This document shows, piece by piece, positions 24,540-33,442 of a stretch of DNA of 64,000 nucleotides; within the stretch, counting starts at the first letter, position 1; every line of letters begins with the position of its first letter. Under the pieces are notes generated by a model. The model saw only the letters and a list, made by a program, of their open reading frames with translations. It ran no database searches and was not told the DNA's origin. This DNA is from Streptomyces fodineus (GTDB lineage: Bacteria > Actinomycetota > Actinomycetes > Streptomycetales > Streptomycetaceae): assembly GCF_001735805.1 (NCBI RefSeq), contig NZ_CP017248.1, forward strand, positions 4,898,001 through 4,962,000, in the 5' to 3' direction. The translations under genes were made by a program, and so were the position numbers.

Positions 24540-26348
24540 ATGGGCATTCTCACTCTCCTGCGGAACGCATTCGGCCGCTCACGCAAGGGGCGCGCCGCCG
24601 AGGCAGAGGGTGCGGACCGCCTGCCGACACGACCGGAACCCACCGTCCCTGAGCCCCGCACCTCGTCCCCCGAGGAACACGAACTGGTCTCAGCGGCCTT
24701 CGACAAGGTGAAGGTCCCCCACCCTTCGACACCGGAGGCGGACACGACACCCAGCACCGAGCCGGGGTCAACGGAAACGGCCGACACCGAGCCGGAGGCC
24801 GACGCCAACACCGAGCTGAAGGCAGAGCAGACGGCAAGGCCGGAGGCCGGCAAACCAGCTGCCACCGAGACCGAGACCGAGCAGCAGGCAGAGCCGGAGG
24901 CCGGAAAGACGGCAGAGCCGGACTCCAGCAAGACAGCTGAGGCCCAGACCGAGCAGCAGGCAGAGCCGGAAACCGGAAAGACGGCAGAGCCGGAGGCCGA
25001 GCAGCAGGCGGAGCCGGAGGCCGGAAAGACGGCAGAGCCGGAGGCCGGCAAGACAGCTGAGGCCCAGACCGAGCAGCAGGCAGAGCCGGAAACCGGAAAG
25101 ACGGCAGAGCCGGAGGCCGAGCAGCAGGCGGAGCCGGAGGCCGGAAAGACGGCAGAGCCGGAGGCCGGCAAGACAGCTGAGTCCGAGACCGAGCAGCAGG
25201 CAGAGCCGGAGCCCGGGCAGACGGCTCAGGCCGACACCGAGCAGCAGGCAGAGCCGGAGCCCGGCAAGACGCCAGAGGCGGAGGCCGGCAAGACGGCTCA
25301 GGCCGAGACCGAGCAGCAGGCGGAGCCGGAAGTCGGCGACGCAACCGCCCCGCAAGCCGCCGACGGCGAGGACGCCCCGCAGGGGCCACCCGCACCCGAC
25401 GACGAGACCCGCACGGGTGGTGCGGGTGGGAACACGACCGCCGAAGGCGAAGCCGAGGCGGACATCGAACCGCACACCGAGAAGACCCCCGAGCCTGAGG
25501 CACAGCAGGTCGCGGAGCCGGTGCCGACGCCGGCCGAGGAGATTGCCGTACCGGCCGAAGAGACGACCACCCCGCAAGCCGCCGAAGGCGAAGCCGAGGC
25601 GGACATCGAACCGCAGGCCGAGGAGACCGCCGAGACGGAGGCCGCACACGCCGAAGCGCCGCAGGCAACCGGCAAGAAGACCCCCGCCACCTCCCCCACC
25701 AAGATCAGGTCCCGCACCCCCTCCCTCGCCACCGCCTACAAGGCCGCCACGGTCACCCTCAAGAAGACCGACCTCACCGGCACCCGAGCAAAGCTCTACC
25801 TCGTGCTCGACCGCTCCGCGAGCATGCGCCCGTACTACAAGGACGGCTCCGCCCAGGCCCTCGCCGACCAGACCCTCGCCCTCGCCGCCCATCTGGACCC
25901 CGAGGCCACGGTCCACGTCGTCTTCTTCTCCACGGAGGTCGACGGCACCACCGACCTCACCCTCACCCCGGACCACGAGACGAAGATCGACGACGTCCAC
26001 GCCGGCCTCGGCCGCATGGGCCGTACCAGCTACCACGCCGCCGTAGAGGCCGTACTCGGCCACTACGACAAGAACGCCGCCCCCGGCACCCCCGCCCTGG
26101 TCGTCTTCCAGACCGACGGCGCCCCCGACGCCAAGACCCCCGCCACCCAGTCCCTCACCGCGGCCGAGACGACCCACCCCGCCGTCTTCTTCTCCTTCGT
26201 CGCCTTCGGAGAGCACGACAACAAGGCCTTCGACTACCTCCGCAAGCTGAAGAGCGCCAACACGTCCTTCTTCCACGCGGGCCCCACCCCCCGCGAGCTG
26301 ACGGACACGGAACTCTACGAAGGCGTACTGACCGCTTGGCGGCCGTAA
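24540..26348 (+). CDS. vWA-domain protein (TerF/TerY-like) with long repeat-rich linker
   Basis: A 602-residue protein. A short N-terminus (MGILTLLRNAFGRSRKGRAA) precedes a ~330-residue low-complexity linker of EQQAEPE and AGKTAEPE repeats. The C-terminal von Willebrand A domain (from about 418) has an intact MIDAS: DRSAS, the Thr in GRTSYHAA, and QTDGAPD. The vWA part is close to those of tellurium-resistance operons (TerF/TerY), which bind metal ions or act as chaperone scaffolds. ATG 24540 has GAAGGGG upstream. No other ter genes adjoin it. The acidic repeats are encoded by near-perfect 120-bp DNA repeats and probably vary in number between strains. Confidence 0.85.
   Translation: MGILTLLRNAFGRSRKGRAAEAEGADRLPTRPEPTVPEPRTSSPEEHELVSAAFDKVKVPHPSTPEADTTPSTEPGSTETADTEPEADANTELKAEQTARPEAGKPAATETETEQQAEPEAGKTAEPDSSKTAEAQTEQQAEPETGKTAEPEAEQQAEPEAGKTAEPEAGKTAEAQTEQQAEPETGKTAEPEAEQQAEPEAGKTAEPEAGKTAESETEQQAEPEPGQTAQADTEQQAEPEPGKTPEAEAGKTAQAETEQQAEPEVGDATAPQAADGEDAPQGPPAPDDETRTGGAGGNTTAEGEAEADIEPHTEKTPEPEAQQVAEPVPTPAEEIAVPAEETTTPQAAEGEAEADIEPQAEETAETEAAHAEAPQATGKKTPATSPTKIRSRTPSLATAYKAATVTLKKTDLTGTRAKLYLVLDRSASMRPYYKDGSAQALADQTLALAAHLDPEATVHVVFFSTEVDGTTDLTLTPDHETKIDDVHAGLGRMGRTSYHAAVEAVLGHYDKNAAPGTPALVVFQTDGAPDAKTPATQSLTAAETTHPAVFFSFVAFGEHDNKAFDYLRKLKSANTSFFHAGPTPRELTDTELYEGVLTAWRP
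24820..25345 (+). repeat. Coding tandem repeats, including an almost exact 120-bp duplication
   Basis: Short units built from GAGCAGCAGGCAGAGCCGGA and GGCCGGAAAGACGGCAGAGC run through the linker of the vWA gene. The block 24961–25080 is repeated at 25081–25200 with only a few changes near its end. All periods are multiples of three, so the reading frame is kept. Confidence 0.9.
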
Positions 26349-26490
26349 GCAGTCGTAACCCGCTGTAACCAGCCGTAACCCCGGGCCGCCCCTTCCCACC
26401 CTGTAAAACGGGAAGCGGGCGGCCCACCCATGTCGGCTACGATTTCAAGGTTCGAAACCGCAGAAAAGCAGCGACCTGGGAGCAGCCACG

Positions 26491-28206
26491 ATGGCTCGAC
26501 ACCTCATCACCAGCGCCCTTCCGTACATCAACGGGATCAAGCACCTGGGCAACATGGTGGGGTCCATGCTCCCGGCGGACGTGTACTCCCGGTACCTCCG
26601 CCAGCGCGGCCACGACGTCCTGTACATCTGCGCCACCGACGAGCACGGCACGCCCGCCGAGCTGGCCGCCAAGGAGCAGGGCCTGCCGGTCGACGAGTTC
26701 TGCGCCCAGGCGCACGACGCCCAGAAGGCGGTCTACGACGGCTTCGCGCTGGCCTTCGACTACTTCGGCCGCAGTTCCTCCCCCGAGAACCGCGAGATCA
26801 CCCAGCACTTCGCCCGCAAGCTGAACGAGAACGGCTTCATCGAGGAACGCGCCATCCGGCAGGTGTACAGCCCCGCCGACGGCCGCTTCCTCCCCGACCG
26901 CTATGTCGAGGGCACCTGCCCGCACTGCGGCTACGACAAGGCCCGCGGCGACCAGTGCGAGAACTGCACCCGGGTCCTGGACCCCACCGACCTGATCAAC
27001 CCCCGCTCGGCGATCTCCGGCAGCACGGATCTCGAAGTGCGGGAGACCAAGCATCTCTTCCTCCTCCAGTCCAAGCTGGAGAACGAGGTCCGCGAGTGGG
27101 TCGCCCGGCACGACAGGGACTGGCCGCAGCTCGCCTCCTCCATCGCCCACAAGTGGCTGACCGAGGGCCTGCACGACCGCGCGATCACCCGTGACCTGGA
27201 CTGGGGCGTCCCGGTCCCGGCCGACACCTGGCCGGAGCTGGCCGCCGAGGGCAAGGTCTTCTACGTCTGGTTCGACGCGCCGATCGAGTACATCGGCGCG
27301 ACGAAGGAGTGGGCCGACCAGGACCCGGACAACCGCGACTGGAAGTCCTGGTGGTACGACGCGGACACCGAGGTCCGCTACACCGAGTTCATGGCGAAGG
27401 ACAACGTCCCCTTCCACACGGTGATGTTCCCGGCCACCGAGCTGGGCGTACGCGAGCCGTGGAAGAAGGTCGACTACGTCAAGGCCTTCAACTGGCTGAC
27501 GTACTACGGCGGGAAGTTCTCCACCTCGCAGAAGCGGGGCGTCTTCACCGACCAGGCTCTTCAGATCCTCCCGGCGGACTACTGGCGCTACTTCCTCATC
27601 GCCAACGCGCCCGAGTCCGACGACTCCTCCTTCACCTGGGAGCACTTCACCGCCACGGTCAACAAGGACCTCGCGGACACCCTCGGCAACTTCGTCAACC
27701 GCGTGCTGTCCTTCTCGAAGAAGCGCTTCGGTGACGAGGTGCCCGCGGGCGGCGAGCCCGGCGAGGCGGAGGCCCGCCTCGGCGAGGAGATCGCCCGGCT
27801 GCTCGCCGAGTACGAGCAGCAGATGGAGGCGCTGCAGTTCCGCAAGGCCGCCGCGGCCCTGCGCGCCCTGTGGTCGGCCGGCAACTCCTACCTGGAGGAG
27901 AAGGCCCCCTGGCTGCAGATCAAGACCGACAAGGACGCCGCTGCCCTCACCCTGCGTACGGCGATGAACCTGATCCACCTGTACGCGGTGGTCTCCGAGC
28001 CGCTGATCCCGGCCACCTCGGCGGCGATGCGCGGCGCCTTCGATCTGTCGGACGACACCGCCTCCTGGGTCACCGCGGACGAGGCCAAGTCCCTCGCCTC
28101 GGTCCCGGCAGGCACGCCGTTCACGGTCCCGCCGGTGCTGTTCGCCAAGCTGACGGACGAGGACCTGGAGAACTACAAGCAGCGCTTCGGCGGCGAACCC
28201 GCCTGA
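26491..28206 (+). CDS. metG: Methionyl-tRNA synthetase
   Basis: A 571-residue class I synthetase. The HIGH-equivalent is HLGN at residues 18–21 (PYINGIKHLGN). A zinc-binding knuckle CPHCG…CENC lies in the connective domain. The KMSKS-equivalent reads KFSTSQKRG rather than KFSKSRG. There is no C-terminal tRNA-binding OB-fold extension. It charges initiator and elongator tRNA-Met with methionine. ATG 26491 has GGGAG about ten bases upstream. The 142-base gap before it contains three GTAACC-type repeats (26357–26382). A strong hairpin at 28228–28260 ends the transcript. Confidence 0.97.
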   Translation: MARHLITSALPYINGIKHLGNMVGSMLPADVYSRYLRQRGHDVLYICATDEHGTPAELAAKEQGLPVDEFCAQAHDAQKAVYDGFALAFDYFGRSSSPENREITQHFARKLNENGFIEERAIRQVYSPADGRFLPDRYVEGTCPHCGYDKARGDQCENCTRVLDPTDLINPRSAISGSTDLEVRETKHLFLLQSKLENEVREWVARHDRDWPQLASSIAHKWLTEGLHDRAITRDLDWGVPVPADTWPELAAEGKVFYVWFDAPIEYIGATKEWADQDPDNRDWKSWWYDADTEVRYTEFMAKDNVPFHTVMFPATELGVREPWKKVDYVKAFNWLTYYGGKFSTSQKRGVFTDQALQILPADYWRYFLIANAPESDDSSFTWEHFTATVNKDLADTLGNFVNRVLSFSKKRFGDEVPAGGEPGEAEARLGEEIARLLAEYEQQMEALQFRKAAAALRALWSAGNSYLEEKAPWLQIKTDKDAAALTLRTAMNLIHLYAVVSEPLIPATSAAMRGAFDLSDDTASWVTADEAKSLASVPAGTPFTVPPVLFAKLTDEDLENYKQRFGGEPA

Positions 28207-28227
28207 CCGACGGAACACAGCCGATCG

Positions 28228-28260
28228 CCCTCCACGCGCACCTGCCCGGTGCGTGGAGGG
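28228..28260 (+). terminator. Rho-independent-type hairpin after metG
   Basis: CCCTCCACGC at 28228–28237 pairs exactly with GCGTGGAGGG at 28251–28260 across a 13-base loop, 22 bases after the metG stop. No U-run follows. Confidence 0.75.
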
Positions 28261-28487
28261 CGCAGGGTCGTCAGCGGAGCACCCCGGCACCGGCGCCTTA
28301 CGACTCCTCAGTGGCCGCCGCCGGAACGGAAGTTGCCGTGTCGCGGGGAGATTCTCCGGCTCAGGACGCGAACCCGAGGACGAGCGCGGCGACCACCGGT
28401 GCCGCGTAGACGAGCGGGAACGGGATGTGCGTATACCAGGGCGTGTGACAGCGGCCCGGAAAGAATCTCTGGCAAAGTACCGATGTC

Positions 28488-29189
28488 GTGAACCTCCCCG
28501 AACCTCACCGGCGGCTCCTCGCGGATGTCGTCACGGCGGGCGGCCCGTACGGACTGGTCCTGGCCGGCGGTTATGCCCTGCAGGCGCACGGTCTGCTGGA
28601 ACGCCCGCACGCCAATCTCGACTTCGCGACGGAGAGCTCCGAGAGCATGGACCGGATCGCCGCCGCCGTCGGCGCCACCCTGGAGGCCCGCGGCCGGCAG
28701 GTGCGCGCCGGCGCCGTCGCCGGGCTCTCCGCCCAGCTGACGGTCACCGACCCGCCGACCGGTGAGCCCTGTGCCCTCGCCCTGCACAAGGAGGCCTTCT
28801 GGCAGCCGCCGGAGCTCACCGAGTACGGGCCGGCGCTCTCCCTCGAGGACGCCGTCGGTACGAAGATCCGGGCGCTGTACGACCGGGGCGCGGCCGTCGA
28901 TCTGATCGACGCGCGGGCCGCCGCGGCCCGGTTCTCCCTGCCCAACCTGGAGGAACTGGGCCGCAGGCACGCCCACGACCCGTTCGACCTGCCCACCCTG
29001 CAGTCCCGGCTGACCGGCACGGACTTCTACTCCGACCTGGACTTCGTCCGGTACGGCCTGGACGAGACCGAGGTCGGCGCGCTGCGCGCCTGGGCCCAGC
29101 GCTGGTCCGACGACATCGCCGAACGACTGCTGGAGGACGGCGCGTCCCCCGACGAGGAGGACGAGGACGACGAGCAGAACGAGGACTGA
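28488..29189 (+). CDS. Nucleotidyltransferase, AbiEii/AbiGii-toxin-like
   Basis: A 233-residue protein of the AbiEii-type nucleotidyltransferase fold. GGYALQAHGL at about residues 25–34 and HANLDFAT at about 41–48 take the places of the GGxAL and RxTxDLD active-site motifs. Here Asn-Leu-Asp stands where Asp-x-Asp is usual, so activity may be altered. The C-terminus is a run of acidic residues (about 15 Glu/Asp). AbiEii toxins act with an AbiEi antitoxin, but no antitoxin gene is adjacent, so this is probably a domesticated or orphan enzyme. The start is GTG 28488. The 28261–28487 interval upstream shows no supported gene. Confidence 0.7.
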   Translation: MNLPEPHRRLLADVVTAGGPYGLVLAGGYALQAHGLLERPHANLDFATESSESMDRIAAAVGATLEARGRQVRAGAVAGLSAQLTVTDPPTGEPCALALHKEAFWQPPELTEYGPALSLEDAVGTKIRALYDRGAAVDLIDARAAAARFSLPNLEELGRRHAHDPFDLPTLQSRLTGTDFYSDLDFVRYGLDETEVGALRAWAQRWSDDIAERLLEDGASPDEEDEDDEQNED

Positions 29190-29252
29190 GCCGCGTCAGC
29201 TGCCGCCCGGGGCCTCCTGCGGGGCCACGCCCGGCGTCGGATGGGTCCGCGG

Positions 29253-31016
29253 TTACTTCGGCTGCGGCTTCCTGATGCTCAGGTGCAGCTCGCGCAGGCG
29301 GGACTCCTCCAGCTCGGTCGGGGCGCCCATCATCAGGTCCTGGGCGTTGCCGTTGAGCGGGAAGGCGATCGTCTCGCGGATGTTGGGCTCGTCCGCGAGG
29401 AGCATGACGATACGGTCCACGCCGGGCGCGATGCCGCCGTGCGGCGGGGCACCGAAGCGGAACGCGCGGAGCATGCCCGCGAACTTCTCCTCGACGGTCT
29501 CACGGTCGTAGCCCGCGATCTCGAAGGCCTTGAGCATGATCTCCGGCTCGTGGTTCCGGATCGCGCCGGAGGACAGCTCGACGCCGTTGCAGACGATGTC
29601 GTACTGCCAGCCCAGGATGTCCAGCGGGTCCTGGGTCTCCAGGGCCTCCAGGCCACCCTGCGGCATGGAGAAGGGGTTGTGCGAGAAGTCGATCGCGCCG
29701 GTCTCCTCGTCCTTCTCGTACATCGGGAAGTCGACGATCCAGCAGAAGCGGAAGACGTCCTCCTCGAAGTGACCGGCGCGACGGGCGGCCTCCACCCGCA
29801 CCGCGCCCATGACCTTCGAGACCTCGTCGAACTCGCCCGCGCCGAAGAAGACCGCGTGGCCGGCGGCCAGCGACAGCCGCTTGGTCAGCTCGGCGACGTT
29901 CTCCTCGGTGAGGAACTTCGCGATCGGCCCGGAGAGGGAGCCGTCCTCGGCCACCCGCACCCAGGCCAGGCCCCTGGCGCCCAGCGAGACCGCGAACTCG
30001 CCGAGCTGGTCGAAGAACTTGCGCGGCTGGTCCTGGACGGCCGGGACGGGCAGCGCGCGCACGTGCTTGCCGGCGAACGCCTTGAACTCCGAGCCCTCGA
30101 AGACATCGGTGATGTCGACCAGTTCCAGCTTGGCGCGCAGGTCCGGCTTGTCGGAGCCGTACTTGAGCATCGCCTCGCGGAACGGGATCCGCGGGAAGGG
30201 GGACGTCACATGGCGGCCGTTGCCGAACTCCTCGAAGAGTTCCGTCATCAGCTGCTCGATCGGCTGGAAGACGTCCTCCTGCTCGACGAAGCTCATCTCG
30301 ACGTCGAGCTGGTAGAACTCGCCCGGCGAGCGGTCGGCGCGGGCGTCCTCGTCGCGGAAGCAGGGCGCGATCTGGAAGTAGCGGTCGAAGCCGGAGATCA
30401 TCAGCAGCTGCTTGAACTGCTGCGGAGCCTGCGGCAGGGCGTAGAACTTGCCGGGGTTCAGGCGGGAGGGGACGACGAAGTCGCGGGCGCCCTCGGGGGA
30501 GGTCGCGGACAGGATCGGCGTCGCCATCTCGTTGAAGCCCAGCGCCGTCATCTTGTGGCGGATCGCGGAGATCACCGCCGTACGCAGCATGATGTTGCGG
30601 TGCATGCGCTCGCGGCGCAGGTCCAGGAAGCGGTACTCAAGGCGCCGCTCCTCGTTGACCCCGTCCTCGCTGTTGATCGTGAACGGCAGCGGCGCGGCGG
30701 CGCCCAGCAGCTCGACCTCGGCCACCTCGACCTCGATCTCGCCGGTGGGCAGGTCGGGGTTGATGTTCTCGGTTCCACGTGAAACAACGCGGCCGTCGAC
30801 GCGGACCGTCGACTCCTTGGAGATCTTGTCCAGGGCCTCGTACGCCGGTGTGCCGGGGCGGGCGACCAGCTGCGTGATGCCGTAGTGATCGCGCAGATCG
30901 ATGAAGAGGATGCCGCCCAGGTCGCGCCGATTGTGCAGCCAGCCACTCAGCCGGACGTCGGTGCCGACGTCAGAAGCGCGGAGCTGGCCGCAGGTGTGGG
31001 ACCTGTACCGATGCAT
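29253..31016 (-). CDS. aspS: Aspartyl-tRNA synthetase
   Basis: A 587-residue class IIb synthetase with the bacterial layout: an N-terminal OB-fold anticodon domain (GWLHNRRDLGGILFIDLRD), the catalytic core (FRDEDARADRSPGEFYQLD as motif 2; GIAPGVDRIVMLL as motif 3) and the inserted GAD domain. The Leu in RRDLGG fits the discriminating enzyme type rather than the His of non-discriminating forms, though that is a tentative reading. ATG 31016 lacks a strong ribosome binding site. A one-mismatch parS sequence lies inside the gene at 30772–30785. It converges on the AbiEii-like gene. Confidence 0.97.
   Translation of the reverse strand: MHRYRSHTCGQLRASDVGTDVRLSGWLHNRRDLGGILFIDLRDHYGITQLVARPGTPAYEALDKISKESTVRVDGRVVSRGTENINPDLPTGEIEVEVAEVELLGAAAPLPFTINSEDGVNEERRLEYRFLDLRRERMHRNIMLRTAVISAIRHKMTALGFNEMATPILSATSPEGARDFVVPSRLNPGKFYALPQAPQQFKQLLMISGFDRYFQIAPCFRDEDARADRSPGEFYQLDVEMSFVEQEDVFQPIEQLMTELFEEFGNGRHVTSPFPRIPFREAMLKYGSDKPDLRAKLELVDITDVFEGSEFKAFAGKHVRALPVPAVQDQPRKFFDQLGEFAVSLGARGLAWVRVAEDGSLSGPIAKFLTEENVAELTKRLSLAAGHAVFFGAGEFDEVSKVMGAVRVEAARRAGHFEEDVFRFCWIVDFPMYEKDEETGAIDFSHNPFSMPQGGLEALETQDPLDILGWQYDIVCNGVELSSGAIRNHEPEIMLKAFEIAGYDRETVEEKFAGMLRAFRFGAPPHGGIAPGVDRIVMLLADEPNIRETIAFPLNGNAQDLMMGAPTELEESRLRELHLSIRKPQPK
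30772..30785. other. parS-like site with one mismatch, inside aspS
   Basis: GTTCCACGTGAAAC differs from the Streptomyces parS consensus GTTTCACGTGAAAC at one position. It lies within coding sequence, where ParB sites often occur. It supports proximity to oriC together with the perfect site at 63689. ParB binding is inferred, not shown. Confidence 0.5.
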
Positions 31017-31237
31017 CGTCGTTCATCCAGTCTTTGCGGATCGGGTGTCGCCAGGCGGGTACGGCCTAGGCCATCCCAAGGGTACCGGGCACCCCAAGAT
31101 CGGCTCCCCACCATTACTGCCGTACGGCCACCTGGGCCCGGCTCCCCGTTCTCGGCGGCACCTCCAAAATGTGCTGCCCGTCAATCGGGGTGTTCTTACA
31201 GTGGCACCTATCGATCGGATCTTCCTAAAGTGGGGCA

Positions 31238-33442
31238 ATGCGTACTGGCGAGACCCTCCCGTCCATCGGGGACGTCCTCGCCGCCCTCGCGACCGGGATG
31301 TGGCACTGGGACACGGCTGCCAGGCTGGTCACCGTGGACGCGGAGGCGGCGCGGCTGCTCGGTCTGCCCGCGCAGGCGACCACCCTCACGGAGGCCCAGA
31401 CCCGGGCCCGGCTGCACCCGGTCGACTGGAACGAGATCACCGGAGTGGTCCCGCTGGCCGTCGCCGAGGGCACGCTCGCCGAGGTGCGCATCCGGATCAT
31501 GGACGAGCAGGGGAACATCCTGCGCGTCGTACGCAGCCGGTCGAAGCCCTCCTACGACGCCGAGCGGCAGGCGTACGAGCTGATAGGCACCCTTCAGGAG
31601 GTCACCGAGCCGACCCCGGGCACCCGGGCCGCCCGCAGCGCGGTCACCGGCGACTGGCGGCGCTCCCGGGAGGCGTTCTTGCTGGACGCGGGCCGGGCAC
31701 TGGCCGAGGCGCGGTCCACGGCGGAGGTGCTGCGGGTGGCCGGCGGCCTGTCGATGCCGGGGTTCTCCCCGGACGGGCTGGTGGTGTTCGGGGTGGCGGG
31801 CGACCGGCTGACGATCATCGGCCAGCACGGGCACCAGCCCGGTGACATGGGCCCCTTCTCGAACATGCCGCTGAGCACCGACTATCCGGCGTCCGAGGTC
31901 GCCCGCACGGGCCGCGCGGTGTACATGTCCTCGCGCGCGGAGTACAAGTCCCGCTATCCGACGACCTGGCCGCTCGCCCGGCGCTTCGGCCGCCGCTCAT
32001 GGGCCTTCATGCCGCTGACGGTGGCCGGGCGCACGATGGGCGCCTGGATGGCGGCGTTCGCCTATCCGGTGGCGTTCACCCCCGACGAGCGCGCGGTCCT
32101 GACGACGGTGGCCCGGATGCTCGCCCAGGCGCTCTCCCGCGCGGAGGCCGCCGAGTCGGAGCGGGAGCTGACCGAGGGCCTGCAGCGCTCCATGCTGCCC
32201 TCGCTGGGCCCGGAGATCCCCGGGATGCAGGTGGCCGCCCGGTACATCCCGACCGGCGGCGGACTCCAGGTCGGCGGCGACTGGTACGACATGATCCCGC
32301 TGCCCTCCGGCCGCTTCGCGCTGGCCATGGGGGACGTGCAGGGCCATGACGTACGGGCCGCGGGCCTCATGGGCCAGCTGCGCATCGCCCTGCGCGCCTA
32401 CGCCTCCGAGGGCCACCGCCCCGACGCCGTACTCTCCCGCGCCTCCCGGTTCCTGCACGGCATCACGCACGACGACCGCGACGACCACCTGGCCGACCTG
32501 CGGTTCGCGACCTGTGTGTACGCAGAGGCCGACCCGGTGACCGGCATGCTGGAGATCGCCCGCGCCGGGCACCCGGACCCGGCGATCCGGATGGCCGACG
32601 GCACGGTGATGCTGCGGCCGACGGCGGGCGGGCTGCCGCTGGGCATCGACCCGGACGCGGACTATCCGACGACCCGGTTCACCCTGGAGTCCGGCGAGAC
32701 GCTGATGCTCTGCACCGACGGCCTGATCGAGACCGGCGGGCACGACCTGGAGAGCGGCTGGCGCCGGCTGCGCGCGATCCTCGAGGCCCACCGGGTCGAC
32801 GACGGAGCCGATCTGGAGTCGCTCGCCGACGCGCTGGTGCAGGCCGTGCACGGGCCGTCCTCGCACCACACCACCGGGCCCCTGGCCGACCGGCGCGAGG
32901 ACGACATCGCACTGGTGCTGCTGTGCCGGCCCCAGGAGGGCACCGCAAAACCCTCGGTCCGGCGCACCCTGCTGTCGGTGGCGCAGGACGAGCCGGACCG
33001 GATCGCCGAGGCCCGCCGGCACCTGCGCGAGCTGCTGCACGACTGGGCCGACACGGACCAGGTCGACTCGGCGGCCCTGCTGATCTCCGAGATGGTCACC
33101 AACGTCCTCGTCCACACCGACGCCGACGCACTGCTGCTCGCCGAGGTGACCGGCGAGGCGGGCGCACGGCGGCTGCGGGCGGAGGTCACCGACGCGGGCG
33201 ACGACCTGCCGCACCGGCGCCGCCCCGGCGAACTGGCCTCCTCCGGCCGCGGCCTGATGCTGATCGAACTGCTCGCGGACGCCTGGGGAGTGGACCCGCG
33301 CGGCGAGGGCAAGAGCATCTGGTTCGAGCTCTACGAGTCCGGGGGTGCCGCGTCGGGTGACGGGTCGGGTGACGTGTCGGGTGCCGTGTCGGGGGGCTTG
33401 TGGGAGGCGGGCGGGGAGGACGCCTCGGAGGGTGCCGCATAG
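31238..33442 (+). CDS. PAS–GAF–SpoIIE phosphatase–ATPase regulatory protein
   Basis: A 734-residue multidomain switch protein: a PAS-like domain (1–125), a GAF domain (about 140–300), a PP2C/SpoIIE phosphatase (about 330–550, with VGGDWYDMIP, MGDVQGHDVRAAG and LCTDGLIETGG) and a RsbW-like HATPase domain (about 585–710, with LLISEMVTNVLVHT and GRGLMLIELLADAW). Such proteins combine phosphatase and anti-sigma-type kinase modules to control sigma factors of the stress or development group. ATG 31238 follows a 221-base region with a promoter-like CTTCCTAAAGTGGGG. The 3' end overlaps the convergent AI-2E-type gene by 112 bases. Confidence 0.93.
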   Translation: MRTGETLPSIGDVLAALATGMWHWDTAARLVTVDAEAARLLGLPAQATTLTEAQTRARLHPVDWNEITGVVPLAVAEGTLAEVRIRIMDEQGNILRVVRSRSKPSYDAERQAYELIGTLQEVTEPTPGTRAARSAVTGDWRRSREAFLLDAGRALAEARSTAEVLRVAGGLSMPGFSPDGLVVFGVAGDRLTIIGQHGHQPGDMGPFSNMPLSTDYPASEVARTGRAVYMSSRAEYKSRYPTTWPLARRFGRRSWAFMPLTVAGRTMGAWMAAFAYPVAFTPDERAVLTTVARMLAQALSRAEAAESERELTEGLQRSMLPSLGPEIPGMQVAARYIPTGGGLQVGGDWYDMIPLPSGRFALAMGDVQGHDVRAAGLMGQLRIALRAYASEGHRPDAVLSRASRFLHGITHDDRDDHLADLRFATCVYAEADPVTGMLEIARAGHPDPAIRMADGTVMLRPTAGGLPLGIDPDADYPTTRFTLESGETLMLCTDGLIETGGHDLESGWRRLRAILEAHRVDDGADLESLADALVQAVHGPSSHHTTGPLADRREDDIALVLLCRPQEGTAKPSVRRTLLSVAQDEPDRIAEARRHLRELLHDWADTDQVDSAALLISEMVTNVLVHTDADALLLAEVTGEAGARRLRAEVTDAGDDLPHRRRPGELASSGRGLMLIELLADAWGVDPRGEGKSIWFELYESGGAASGDGSGDVSGAVSGGLWEAGGEDASEGAA

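Noticed and set aside
26437..28290. 617-residue frame opposite metG
   Set aside because: Antisense shadow of a certain synthetase gene, with no motifs and typical GC-skewed composition.
28370..28460. Membrane-like short frame on the − strand (…HIPFPLVYAAPVVAALVLGFAS)
   Set aside because: The tail looks protein-like, but no start codon could be found before it runs into the start of the AbiEii-like gene. It could be a remnant, but I cannot support it.
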